Part shown: positions 1 through 6,828 of the stretch, piece by piece
How the letters are laid out: the number at the start of each line of letters is the position of its first letter
Position numbering within the stretch: the stretch's first letter is position 1
Origin: CAZFVY01 sp964522665
Lineage (GTDB): Bacteria; Verrucomicrobiota; Verrucomicrobiia; Limisphaerales; CAZFVY01
DNA length: 10,960 nucleotides
Direction of reading: 5' to 3'
Assembly: GCA_964522665.1 (NCBI GenBank)
Contig: CAZFVY010000155.1
Span: forward strand, 1-10,960
Program-made: the position numbers and the translations under genes
The notes under the pieces: generated by a model
What the model was told of the DNA's origin: nothing
Database searches by the model: none
Seen by the model: only the letters and a program-made list of their open reading frames with translations

Positions 1-119
1 AAACAGGCCGTCAACAGGCGTTTGTTTCTTGAGGTTACTTTCCGGTCACACACCCGTTCGCCTCTGTGCGGCTTCTCGCGGCTCGACAGGGGGGAGCGCC
101 GCGCTTAGGCTTTTGGGTG

Positions 120-335
120 ATGAAACCAAAGGGTCTGCCGCAGGCGCCGTCCGATGCCGCTCTGGCGCGCTGGGGAAAGCGGCTGGCTCGGCGGGTCCAG
201 GATATCGCGCGGAAGCACCCGGAGGCGGACCCCGAAACGATCCGATTGACGTTGATCGCCCTTGAACTCCCGCCAGAAGAACGACTGCAGAGGAGCCTGC
301 GACGTGGCCGAGGTTTTGCCGCTTTCCGACGCTGA
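120..335 (+). CDS. small basic hypothetical protein, upstream partner of nucleotidyltransferase
   Basis: I do not recognise a named family. From the ATG at 120 the product is 71 aa, strongly basic and probably helical. The middle (about 11-35) is rich in Arg, Lys and Ala, and the C-terminal half has the segment ELPPEERLQRSLRRGRGF. A start at 66 in the same frame is possible, but 120 gives a more natural N-terminus. The gene overlaps the next gene by 32 bases in another frame, and the ribosome-binding site of that gene lies inside this one, so the two are probably translationally coupled. Small genes before MNT/AbiEii-type nucleotidyltransferases often encode the antitoxin or partner; that role is inferred only from position. 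No signal peptide or membrane segment is visible. Confidence 0.55.
   Translation: MKPKGLPQAPSDAALARWGKRLARRVQDIARKHPEADPETIRLTLIALELPPEERLQRSLRRGRGFAAFRR
291..295 (+). promoter_or_regulatory. Shine-Dalgarno that sets the nucleotidyltransferase start
   Basis: AGGAG lies 8 bases before the GTG at 304. It favours that GTG over the TTG at 262 in the same frame, and it lies inside the preceding small gene, which fits coupled translation. Confidence 0.6.
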
Positions 336-825
336 GCTGCGCCTGCTGAAATCGTTGCTCGACCATCGAGTACGATTTCTGATCGTAGGACTCTCGGCCG
401 CCGCGCTGCAAGGCGCGCCGGTCGTTACCGAGGACATTGACTTATGGTTCGAGAATCTCGGCGACCCCGCGCTGTCCGTCGCGTTAAAAAAGGTTGGCGC
501 TGGCTATGTCCCGCCTTTTGGGCTAAACCCACCGATGCTTGCCGGAGCCGGCAGCCAACCATTTGACGTCGTTATTCGGATGGACGGCCTAAAGGATTTT
601 CCGCAGGAGTACGCCAGGGCCCGCGTAATTCGCGTGGCCGGTTTGCGCTTGAAGATTCTGACGTTGGAACGAGTTCTCGCGAGCAAGGAAGCCGCGAATC
701 GGCCCAAAGACAAGCTTGTCCTCCAAGTCTTGCGGGACTCTTTGCTTGGGAGCGGCACGAACAAAAGGAAGCGCCCGCGGATGGCGAAATCGGATCCCCG
801 CTCCAAGCGAACGCGGATTTATTGA
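304..825 (+). CDS. MNT/AbiEii-like nucleotidyltransferase (DUF6036-type)
   Basis: The protein is 173 aa from the GTG at 304. Residues 24-50 carry the polymerase-beta-like nucleotidyltransferase signature: a V-G-L-S turn at 28-31, then D44-I-D46 after a hydrophobic helix, equivalent to the family's G-S/G-G...DxD metal-binding motif. D88 in the strand PFDVVIRM is a plausible third carboxylate. Residues 118-140 have the pattern L-T-L-E...K-E-A-A-N-R-P-K-D, typical of the helical tail of AbiEii/DUF6036-type enzymes. The last ~20 residues are very basic. Relatives transfer NMP to RNA or protein, often as toxins of toxin/antitoxin pairs; the substrate here cannot be told from sequence. The small gene at 120-335 is the likely partner. 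Its stop overlaps the stop of the convergent tonB gene. Family assignment is fairly secure; a toxin role is inference. Confidence 0.75.
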   Translation: MAEVLPLSDAELRLLKSLLDHRVRFLIVGLSAAALQGAPVVTEDIDLWFENLGDPALSVALKKVGAGYVPPFGLNPPMLAGAGSQPFDVVIRMDGLKDFPQEYARARVIRVAGLRLKILTLERVLASKEAANRPKDKLVLQVLRDSLLGSGTNKRKRPRMAKSDPRSKRTRIY

Positions 826-1484
826 ACCAGCGGCTCGGTCGCCGGCAGGACATCGAAGCGGACCAGGAATTCCTCGGGGAAACCCTTCGGCGGCGGGCGC
901 GGCATCGTCTTGGTGACGGCGATGGCCTTGGCGACGGAATCGTCCCAGCGTTTATCGCCGGAGGTTTTCTTCCAATCGTATTTTAGAATCCTGCCATTCG
1001 GGTCGAGGTGGAGGTTGATCTCCGCCACAAACGTATCGTCTTCAATGTTCGGCGGGCGCTCCCAATTCGAGCGAAGGGCGAACTCGACCTGCCCCTTGTA
1101 ATAAATGACGGGCGCGTTCGTGCTGCTCTCGACCACTTTGGCGCCATCCGAAAAATCAAACGACGGCAGGGCCGCCGGGGGCGGCGCGACGGCAGGGGCG
1201 GCGGCGGGCGGCGCGGCGCCCGAGGATGGGGGTGGCGCAACGGCGACCGCGGCCGGCGGCGGCGTCAGTTTCGGCAACTCCTCCTGCTTGATCGGTTCAA
1301 CCTTGGGTTCCTCTTTTTTCGGCTCTGGCTTCTTATCCTTCGGCGCCAGCACGACGTCAAAGGCTTTGAGCAACGGGTCGAGCTTCCCGGTTTTCGCCGC
1401 CCAGACGAAAAGGACGACGATGGCGACGCCGTGCAGCACGGCCGCGATGACGAGGGCGGTGGGGTCCTTCCGTTTCTTGCGCAT
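819..1484 (-). CDS. tonB: TonB/TolA-family energy transducer
   Basis: The protein is 221 aa with TonB architecture. A short basic N-terminus (MRKKRK) precedes one membrane helix at about 10-29, which holds H18 in the place of the conserved TonB transmembrane His. A Lys/Glu/Pro then Pro/Ala-rich periplasmic spacer runs from about 48 to 108. A C-terminal domain at about 128-215 has the TonB/TolA-C pattern: R-S-N-W-E-R-P, a strand ending L-D-P-N-G-R, S-G-D, D-D-S-V, then P-R-P-P-P. TonB proteins carry ExbB-ExbD proton energy to an outer-membrane partner. It is the last gene of the operon, 24 bases after exbD. The start at 1484 is an ATG without a strong Shine-Dalgarno. The likely partner is the secretion system of the same operon rather than a TonB-dependent receptor, none of which is encoded here. 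TolA-like function cannot be excluded. Confidence 0.85.
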   Translation of the reverse strand: MRKKRKDPTALVIAAVLHGVAIVVLFVWAAKTGKLDPLLKAFDVVLAPKDKKPEPKKEEPKVEPIKQEELPKLTPPPAAVAVAPPPSSGAAPPAAAPAVAPPPAALPSFDFSDGAKVVESSTNAPVIYYKGQVEFALRSNWERPPNIEDDTFVAEINLHLDPNGRILKYDWKKTSGDKRWDDSVAKAIAVTKTMPRPPPKGFPEEFLVRFDVLPATEPLVQ

Positions 1485-1508
1485 AGGACGAGCGGCGAAT
1501 TGGGCTGG

Positions 1509-1916
1509 TTATTTGGGCGCGTCGGTGGCCATGCCGACTTTGGTCACGTTGGCTTGTTGCAAGATGTCCAGCACATTGATGACGTTCTGATATTGGACGC
1601 CGGAATCGCCACGGACGACGACGTTGAGGTCAGGATCAGCGGTGCGCAACTCGGTCATCACCTGCTGCATTCCGGGGAGATCGACCTTCTGTTTGTTCAC
1701 GTAGTACTCGCCCGCCTTCGTTACCGTGATGTAATTGATCTTGGGCGGCTGATCTTTCGGCCGGGCGTTGGCGGTGGGCAGGTTGATCTCGAGGTCGTTG
1801 GCCGCCGGCGTCGTGGTGATAATGAAAATAACCAGCAGCACGAACGCCAGATCGAGCAATGGCGTGATGTTCAACTCGCTGAGCGAACTGTGGTGGGATT
1901 TGGAGTATTTTTTCAC
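1509..1916 (-). CDS. exbD: ExbD/TolR-family proton-channel subunit
   Basis: The protein is 135 aa, the usual length for ExbD/TolR. A short cytoplasmic N-terminus leads to the signature N-I-T-P-L-L-D22-L at the start of a single membrane helix (about 20-42). D22 corresponds to the essential proton-carrying Asp (D25 of E. coli ExbD). The periplasmic domain (about 45-135) has the family's L-P-T-A segment and a C-terminal helix region V-I-N-V-L-D-I-L. The start is a GTG at 1916, chosen because GGAGG lies 5 bases upstream and the encoded N-terminus (MKKYSKSHH) is typical. It lies 15 bases after exbB and 24 bases before tonB, so the three form one energising complex in the inner membrane. Confidence 0.92.
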   Translation of the reverse strand: MKKYSKSHHSSLSELNITPLLDLAFVLLVIFIITTTPAANDLEINLPTANARPKDQPPKINYITVTKAGEYYVNKQKVDLPGMQQVMTELRTADPDLNVVVRGDSGVQYQNVINVLDILQQANVTKVGMATDAPK

Positions 1917-1921
1917 GCGCG

Positions 1922-1926
1922 CCTCC
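1922..1926 (-). promoter_or_regulatory. Shine-Dalgarno of exbD
   Basis: GGAGG on the minus strand lies 5 bases before the GTG start at 1916 and supports that non-ATG start. It is the clearest ribosome-binding site in the operon and shows that this genome uses canonical sites. Confidence 0.7.
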
Positions 1927-1931
1927 GTGAG

Positions 1932-2738
1932 TTAGGCCAGGACCGAGTCCGGCTCCGACTCCGAGCTGGCCTTATCGGCGACTCGGTTGGCCCTGATCGC
2001 GGCGGCGATTTCATCGGCGAGGGCGCGATTATCGACGCTTCCGTGCTCGATCGCGGTCGCCAGTTCAGAAGTGAAATTATCCAACTCCTGGGTGATGGCG
2101 CGGATGGTCGTGACCATGAAGTTGAAGGCGAACATCGCCGGAATGGCGACCAGCAATCCAACAACCGTGGCGATCAACGCGCCGGCGACGCCGGGCGCCA
2201 TCGCGGTAAGGCTGGCGGTGTGCGCGCGCGCGATACCGGCGAACGTCTCCATGACGCCCCAGACGGTGCCGAGCAGACCAATGAACGGCCCGCCAGCCAC
2301 GGCGGTCGAGAGCACGATCATCCCCTTTTCGAGACTGAGAGCTTCGGCGCTGACCGTGCGTTCCAAAGCGACCCGCACCGAGTCAAACGAGGCCGAGCTG
2401 ATCCTGGTCTTGCCTTTCACCATGATCGGGTTGTGCTCGATTTGATAGGCCAGCTCGTGCGCCCCGGCGTAATAAACCTCATAGGCTGGCGCGCCCTCAA
2501 ATTCTTCCTTCTTCGCGAAGATTTCCAGCGGGTCGCGGGACGCGCGATAGCGGGCGAAGAATTTTTTGGCGACGGACCGCGCGCGGGTCAACTGGCGCAC
2601 CTTGCTGATGATGACGGTCCAGCTAAAGAGCGACACCACGGTGAGAATTCCGATGGTGACTTTGCCTTCGGTGGTCGCCTGTCGGAAGGCGAACTCAAGG
2701 GCCGCGCCGAACATCGGGGTGAAGGGATGAATGGTCAT
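1932..2738 (-). CDS. exbB: ExbB/TolQ/MotA-family proton-channel subunit
   Basis: The protein is 268 aa with three predicted membrane helices, at about 27-47, 140-163 and 185-208, and a large cytoplasmic loop between the first two. This is the ExbB/TolQ layout. The second helix contains the family hallmark P-F-I-G-L-L-G-T158-V-W-G. The third has A-L-I-A-T191-V-V-G-L-L-V-A-I-P-A. By alignment on that block, the residue matching E. coli ExbB E176 is G186, whereas the Thr residues matching T148 and T181 are kept. ExbB pentamers surround the ExbD helices and conduct protons to drive TonB. The start is an ATG with only a weak upstream TGGA. It lies 18 bases after tpsA. The C-terminal ~30 residues are an acidic, probably cytoplasmic tail. 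TolQ is an alternative name, but no other Tol-Pal genes are present. Confidence 0.92.
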   Translation of the reverse strand: MTIHPFTPMFGAALEFAFRQATTEGKVTIGILTVVSLFSWTVIISKVRQLTRARSVAKKFFARYRASRDPLEIFAKKEEFEGAPAYEVYYAGAHELAYQIEHNPIMVKGKTRISSASFDSVRVALERTVSAEALSLEKGMIVLSTAVAGGPFIGLLGTVWGVMETFAGIARAHTASLTAMAPGVAGALIATVVGLLVAIPAMFAFNFMVTTIRAITQELDNFTSELATAIEHGSVDNRALADEIAAAIRANRVADKASSESEPDSVLA

Positions 2739-2756
2739 AGATATTCCAGGGTTCGG

Positions 2757-5700
2757 TTAGTTGTGCAGAATTACAGTGACGCGCCCGGTCGATTTGGCCA
2801 GGACGGGGCCGCGCTTTTTCTTTTTATCGTCGTCGTCGCTGGCTTGCGCGATTTGCGCGGTGGCTTCGGCCACCGTCTCTTTGGGCTGCTCGTTCTTGCT
2901 GGTGCCGCTGGCGGCGGCGACCTGGGGAACGCCGACGCTGGCGCTGCTGGCGTCGCCGCTGGTTTTAACGCTTTGGGAGATCAGGTTCGCGGAGATCGAG
3001 TCGCCGCTCACGTTGACCGCCGTGCCACCGACGATCGAGCCGGAGACCGTGCCGCCCGCGCTGATGCTGACACCGCCCTGCGCGAGCACGGTGACGCTGA
3101 CGCTTTGCTGCGAGACGATGTTAATATTCGCGCGCGCGACCACGAGCCCGATGATGTCCTTGCCCGCGGTCAACGATACGTTCCCGCCGATCACGCCGGA
3201 ATTACTGGCATCAATGATGCCTTGCGCGGTGAGGTTGATGCTGCCGAGCGCGGGGTCGCTGCCGTTGAAAGGCAATTGAATGATCCCGCCGCTGTTGGCC
3301 AGGATGTCCTTGGCCGCCGTCACCTGAATATCGCCGACGTGCGCCGGGGAATTCGGGAGCGCGGTGGCCAAGATTCCGCTGCCGGGAATCGTCACCGACT
3401 CATGCGTGACGGCGCCGGTAACTGGATCGACGCCGACGCGATTGATCACGACGAAGCCAAGTCCACCCGCGCCGGCGTTGACGCTGCCGCCGGTCGAGTC
3501 CACCGACACGTTGCCGCCATCGTAGGCCGCGATGCGCGAGCCGTTGACGTTGATATCGCCCACGGCGGTGACGCTCACGTTGCCCGCGTTGACGGTGTAA
3601 ATCCCCTTCGGCGTGTCGTCGCTCGTGTATTGAACCTGGGAGCCGACGTCCAACGTGCCGCCGGTCGTCACGTGGATCGAACCGCCGCTGAAGGAGGCAA
3701 TTTGGGATGACGTCAGGCTCAAATTGTCGGCGAGCGTGACCGAGACGTCCGCGCCGGCCGTTGAAATCTGAGCGACGGCGGGGTTCAGCCCTGGCCCAAC
3801 CGAGCGGATGCCGGCGGTGATGCCGAGGTCCATGTTCCGCGCCGAGACATTGAACTTACCGGGTCCACCCACTTGCAGCCCGGCGTAAGCGGAGCCGGAC
3901 GACGGGATGTCCTGGCTATTCGCGTAGAGCGCTTGAATCGCGGCGGCGTCGGTGGTGAAGACGGCGGGCGCCAGGACCGGATTGCCGCTGTTATCGTAGA
4001 TCGGATTGCCGTTGTTATCGAAGGTGCGCACGAACGGGTGGAGCAGAAAATCACGCTCCGCCGTGGTCATCTTGCCCTGGAAGCCGAGCAGGCCGGTCGC
4101 CGGGTCGTAGGTCAGGCGCGAGGCAATATCCGGATTGTTGCTGATCAACGGATCGAGGACGGCGAAATCGGGGGCACTGGTGAGCGGTTCAAAAGTTCGA
4201 TTGAGGCGGCTTCGAAAATCGCCACCGATGGTGACCGAGGTCACGTCACTGGCGGCAAGATTCTGTCCCTCGAACCCGAAATTCAAGGTGCTGCCGCCGA
4301 TCGTTACCGAGGCCGTCATCGGCACGCGCAGGAAGAAATTATCGACGTCGCCGCTGATGTTCAGTTGGACGGGCGCTTGCGCCTGGCCCAAGTGCAGCGG
4401 CGTCGCGGCGTGGTCGGTGTCAAAGTTTTGATAGTTGGCCGAGCCGCTGTCGGACATGACCAACTCGTAGAAGCCGCCCGCGGCGCTGCGCAACGAGCCA
4501 CCGCCGGTGGTCGTCATTTCGAGGCTGCCCTTCGCGGACGGGTAGAGGATCACGTCATTTCCCATGACGATGCCGCCCGGGCCGGCGGTGACGCTGAGCT
4601 GGGGCGGGTAGATCGGCGGCATGCTTTGGTTGCCCGAGGTCCGCGCGAGGTTCGAGCCGAGCAATTGCACGGAGTTTCCCGCGGTCAGCGAGACCGAGGC
4701 GTCGGGGGCGTAATCGAATTGATAGGGAATCCGCGCGCCGGTCGTGACGCGCGTGCTATTGAACGTGCCATTGGGATTCCGCACTTCGTTTAAGTAAAGA
4801 TCGCGCGCCGCGGAAACGTTCCAACTCCCGGCGATCAAGCTCAAGGTGACCGGGCTGGAACCCGAGCCGACGTCAGTCCCAGCCTGCAACGCGCCGACGC
4901 CGTTGCGGACGAGAAAATTGCCCAAAATGCGCCCGTCCGCGTGCAAAGTGACGTCGCCCGGCGCCGCGCCGTAAGCGCCGATGGTCGGCAGAAAGCTCAA
5001 GATGTCCCCGCCCGCGGAAATCGACACGTTGCCGCCGGCGCCCGTGGCGATCCCGCCCAAGCCCGCCGTGCTGATCACGTAACCAATGCGCGAGAATTGA
5101 AAACCGTCCGTCTTGGTCCCCGCGTTGACGTCGCCGCCTAGAGTCGTGACGTCGATGTTTCCGCCGGCGTCGGTGCGGACATATCCGCCGCCGACGCGCA
5201 CTTCGGCGCCCGCGACCAGTTTGATGTTCCCTTCCGCCGTTTCCAGCGCGCCGTTCCCGTTGGGCGCCACGCCGTTGACGTCGGCCGGGCCGCCGTTGAA
5301 ATAGATTCCGCCCACGCCCGAAACCACGGAAGTTGGCGACTTAAAGTCGGCGCCCGCGATCAAAGTCACCGACCAGCCGGCTCCGGCGACCAGGCTGGAG
5401 CTGTCGCCGAAAAGAATATTGCGGCCCGCCTGTAAGGTCAGTTGGCTGCCAGGGGCAGAGATTCCCGTGCTGGCGTTCAGGTTCCACGCCGTGAAACTGG
5501 CCAGCGAGATATCGCGCGTGGCTTGCAGTAGTATCTGCGAAAAACCGGTGAACGCGGAATTGACGTTTAAATTCAAGGTATCACCCGGATCGCCGGCGTT
5601 GACGACGCCAGTTCCCGCCGAGTCGGAACCGTCCCGGGAGAGAATGATGTCGGTCGGATCAATCGCGAGAGTACCGCCAGTCCAACCAGTTTGCGCCGTG

Positions 5701-6767
5701 CCGTCGATGCGAGAGTTCAACGCGCCCATGCGCGGGGCGCTGACTTCGACGTGACCGCCGTTGCCACCCTGGGCGCCACCGCTGACGTCGATGGTCGAGG
5801 TGGTGGCGTCGCTAAAGGCGTTCTCGGATTTGACGGTGACTTGGCCGCCGCCGCTGACCACGGCGTCGTCGCCGCGCGCCACCAGGGTCGAATTTGGTCC
5901 GAGGTTAACGCTTTCGGACGCGACCAATTCGATCACGCCGTCGCGTTCGCGGATGGAATTGGCCTGGATCAGGCCGTTTTGATTAACGACATTGGCGTGA
6001 AGGGCAATCGTGCCGGCGTCGGCGACCAGTTTGCCGGTGTTATCGACTGAGCCTTCGGGGAGCGTGACTTGCGCGCTGAGGCCGCGGCCATCGGGGCGGT
6101 CGGAAAGGATGACCTGCTTTCCGGCGTACAGCCCGATGGTGCCATCCGGGGCCATCATGATGCCGTGGTTCTCAATTTTTTCCGCGATTAGGAACGCGCT
6201 TCCGCCGGACTTAACGCTGATCTGGCCATAGTTAATGATGCTGGCCATGGGCGGCATTCCGCTGAACTGCCAGGGACCACCGCCGCCCAGGTCGGCGGGC
6301 GCGGAGGTCGCGGTAGTGGCGACGAAACTGGCGGCGCGAATCACCGAGCCGGGACCGAAATAAAAGCCGGAAGAATTGGCCAATACGACGACGCCGTTGG
6401 CGCTCAGTTGGCCGAAGATACGCGAGGGCTGCGGATCGTTGATCCGATTCCAGACCACGGAGGCGGCCGACGGCTGCGCAAAGGTGGTCGATTCCCCGGC
6501 GGCGATGTTAAAACTCTTCCAATCGAGCACGGCGCCATTTGAGACTTGCAGCGTCAGATTGCCGCCGCGCCCCGCGGTCGCCGAGGCGCTCCCCGCGGCG
6601 ACGCTCATCCCTTGCGGATCGGCCAGCAGCCGGCCGCCGCCGAGCGCGGAAACCAGGCCCAGCGACACGGCGCGCCAGCGGCGACCGAACATGGGAAACG
6701 ATCGGGTGCGTCCGGGCCGAACCGCCTGAGATGTCGATTTCAACCGCATGACTCTATCCGCGGGCAT
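2757..6767 (-). CDS. TpsA exoprotein, filamentous-haemagglutinin family (two-partner secretion)
   Basis: The product is about 1336 aa from the ATG at 6767; a TTG at 6770 and an ATG at 6749 are alternatives. A long basic N-terminus and the hydrophobic segment VSLGLVSALGG make an extended signal peptide ending near A49. Residues 50-160 are a TPS (haemagglutination-activity) domain. They contain D-W-K-S-F-N-I-A-A-G-E, then N-R-I-N-D-P-Q-P-S-R-I-F-G-Q-L, then F-Y-F-G-P-G. The usual NPNG motif is replaced by NSSG (131-134). The rest is a Gly/Ser/Thr/Val-rich beta-helix with many G-G-N-V-S-V-T-A-type rungs. I see no cysteine, usual for TpsA. The C-terminus has DDDD (1311-1314), KKKKR and a final strand around G-R-V-T-V-I-L. 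It should be exported by Sec and then by the TpsB half of the gene just upstream. Adhesin, surface structure or toxin carrier cannot be distinguished; no toxin domain is seen. Confidence 0.88.
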   Translation of the reverse strand: MPADRVMRLKSTSQAVRPGRTRSFPMFGRRWRAVSLGLVSALGGGRLLADPQGMSVAAGSASATAGRGGNLTLQVSNGAVLDWKSFNIAAGESTTFAQPSAASVVWNRINDPQPSRIFGQLSANGVVVLANSSGFYFGPGSVIRAASFVATTATSAPADLGGGGPWQFSGMPPMASIINYGQISVKSGGSAFLIAEKIENHGIMMAPDGTIGLYAGKQVILSDRPDGRGLSAQVTLPEGSVDNTGKLVADAGTIALHANVVNQNGLIQANSIRERDGVIELVASESVNLGPNSTLVARGDDAVVSGGGQVTVKSENAFSDATTSTIDVSGGAQGGNGGHVEVSAPRMGALNSRIDGTAQTGWTGGTLAIDPTDIILSRDGSDSAGTGVVNAGDPGDTLNLNVNSAFTGFSQILLQATRDISLASFTAWNLNASTGISAPGSQLTLQAGRNILFGDSSSLVAGAGWSVTLIAGADFKSPTSVVSGVGGIYFNGGPADVNGVAPNGNGALETAEGNIKLVAGAEVRVGGGYVRTDAGGNIDVTTLGGDVNAGTKTDGFQFSRIGYVISTAGLGGIATGAGGNVSISAGGDILSFLPTIGAYGAAPGDVTLHADGRILGNFLVRNGVGALQAGTDVGSGSSPVTLSLIAGSWNVSAARDLYLNEVRNPNGTFNSTRVTTGARIPYQFDYAPDASVSLTAGNSVQLLGSNLARTSGNQSMPPIYPPQLSVTAGPGGIVMGNDVILYPSAKGSLEMTTTGGGSLRSAAGGFYELVMSDSGSANYQNFDTDHAATPLHLGQAQAPVQLNISGDVDNFFLRVPMTASVTIGGSTLNFGFEGQNLAASDVTSVTIGGDFRSRLNRTFEPLTSAPDFAVLDPLISNNPDIASRLTYDPATGLLGFQGKMTTAERDFLLHPFVRTFDNNGNPIYDNSGNPVLAPAVFTTDAAAIQALYANSQDIPSSGSAYAGLQVGGPGKFNVSARNMDLGITAGIRSVGPGLNPAVAQISTAGADVSVTLADNLSLTSSQIASFSGGSIHVTTGGTLDVGSQVQYTSDDTPKGIYTVNAGNVSVTAVGDINVNGSRIAAYDGGNVSVDSTGGSVNAGAGGLGFVVINRVGVDPVTGAVTHESVTIPGSGILATALPNSPAHVGDIQVTAAKDILANSGGIIQLPFNGSDPALGSINLTAQGIIDASNSGVIGGNVSLTAGKDIIGLVVARANINIVSQQSVSVTVLAQGGVSISAGGTVSGSIVGGTAVNVSGDSISANLISQSVKTSGDASSASVGVPQVAAASGTSKNEQPKETVAEATAQIAQASDDDDKKKKRGPVLAKSTGRVTVILHN
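3978..4020 (-). repeat. 24-base tandem duplication inside tpsA
   Basis: Two 19-base segments (3978-3996 and 4002-4020) differ at one position and are offset by 24 bases. They encode consecutive peptides with the pattern D-N-N/S-G-N-P, at about residues 916-931 of TpsA. The repeat keeps the frame. It looks like a recent in-frame duplication of one 8-residue loop unit. Confidence 0.75.
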
Positions 6768-6789
6768 CAACCCCGCAAAGTGAAGGTGC

Positions 6790-6826
6790 GTTACGACTCG
6801 GTGACATACAGGTTACGGTCGCGTGA
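6790..6826. promoter_or_regulatory. 22-bp-period direct repeat upstream of tpsA, candidate operator
   Basis: GTTACG-N5-GTGA occurs at 6790-6804 and again at 6812-6826 on the plus strand (TCAC-N5-CGTAAC in the direction of the operon). The spacing is 22 bases, two helical turns. It fills most of the 61-base gap between the stop of the TpsB gene and the start of tpsA. AraC-family activators bind direct repeats with helical phasing, and such a regulator is encoded just upstream, so an internal operator is a reasonable guess. No clear -10 or -35 is visible here. An RNA-level role is also possible. Confidence 0.35.
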
Positions 6827-6828
6827 AC

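Noticed and set aside
1..119. Short direct repeat AACAGGC at 2-8 and 13-19, and possible promoter or upstream gene
   Set aside because: The repeat is only 7 bases, no convincing -35/-10 pair is seen, and the open frames here have no protein-like features.
2757..2840. DDDDK in TpsA as a protease processing site
   Set aside because: It resembles the enterokinase site only by chance of an Asp run next to a Lys run; no bacterial protease relevance can be claimed.
1008..3710. A 900-codon open frame on the plus strand
   Set aside because: It is antisense to tonB, exbD, exbB and the end of tpsA, all clear families. Its product is Arg/Gly/Asp/His-rich with no recognisable domain, as expected opposite GC-rich coding sequence.
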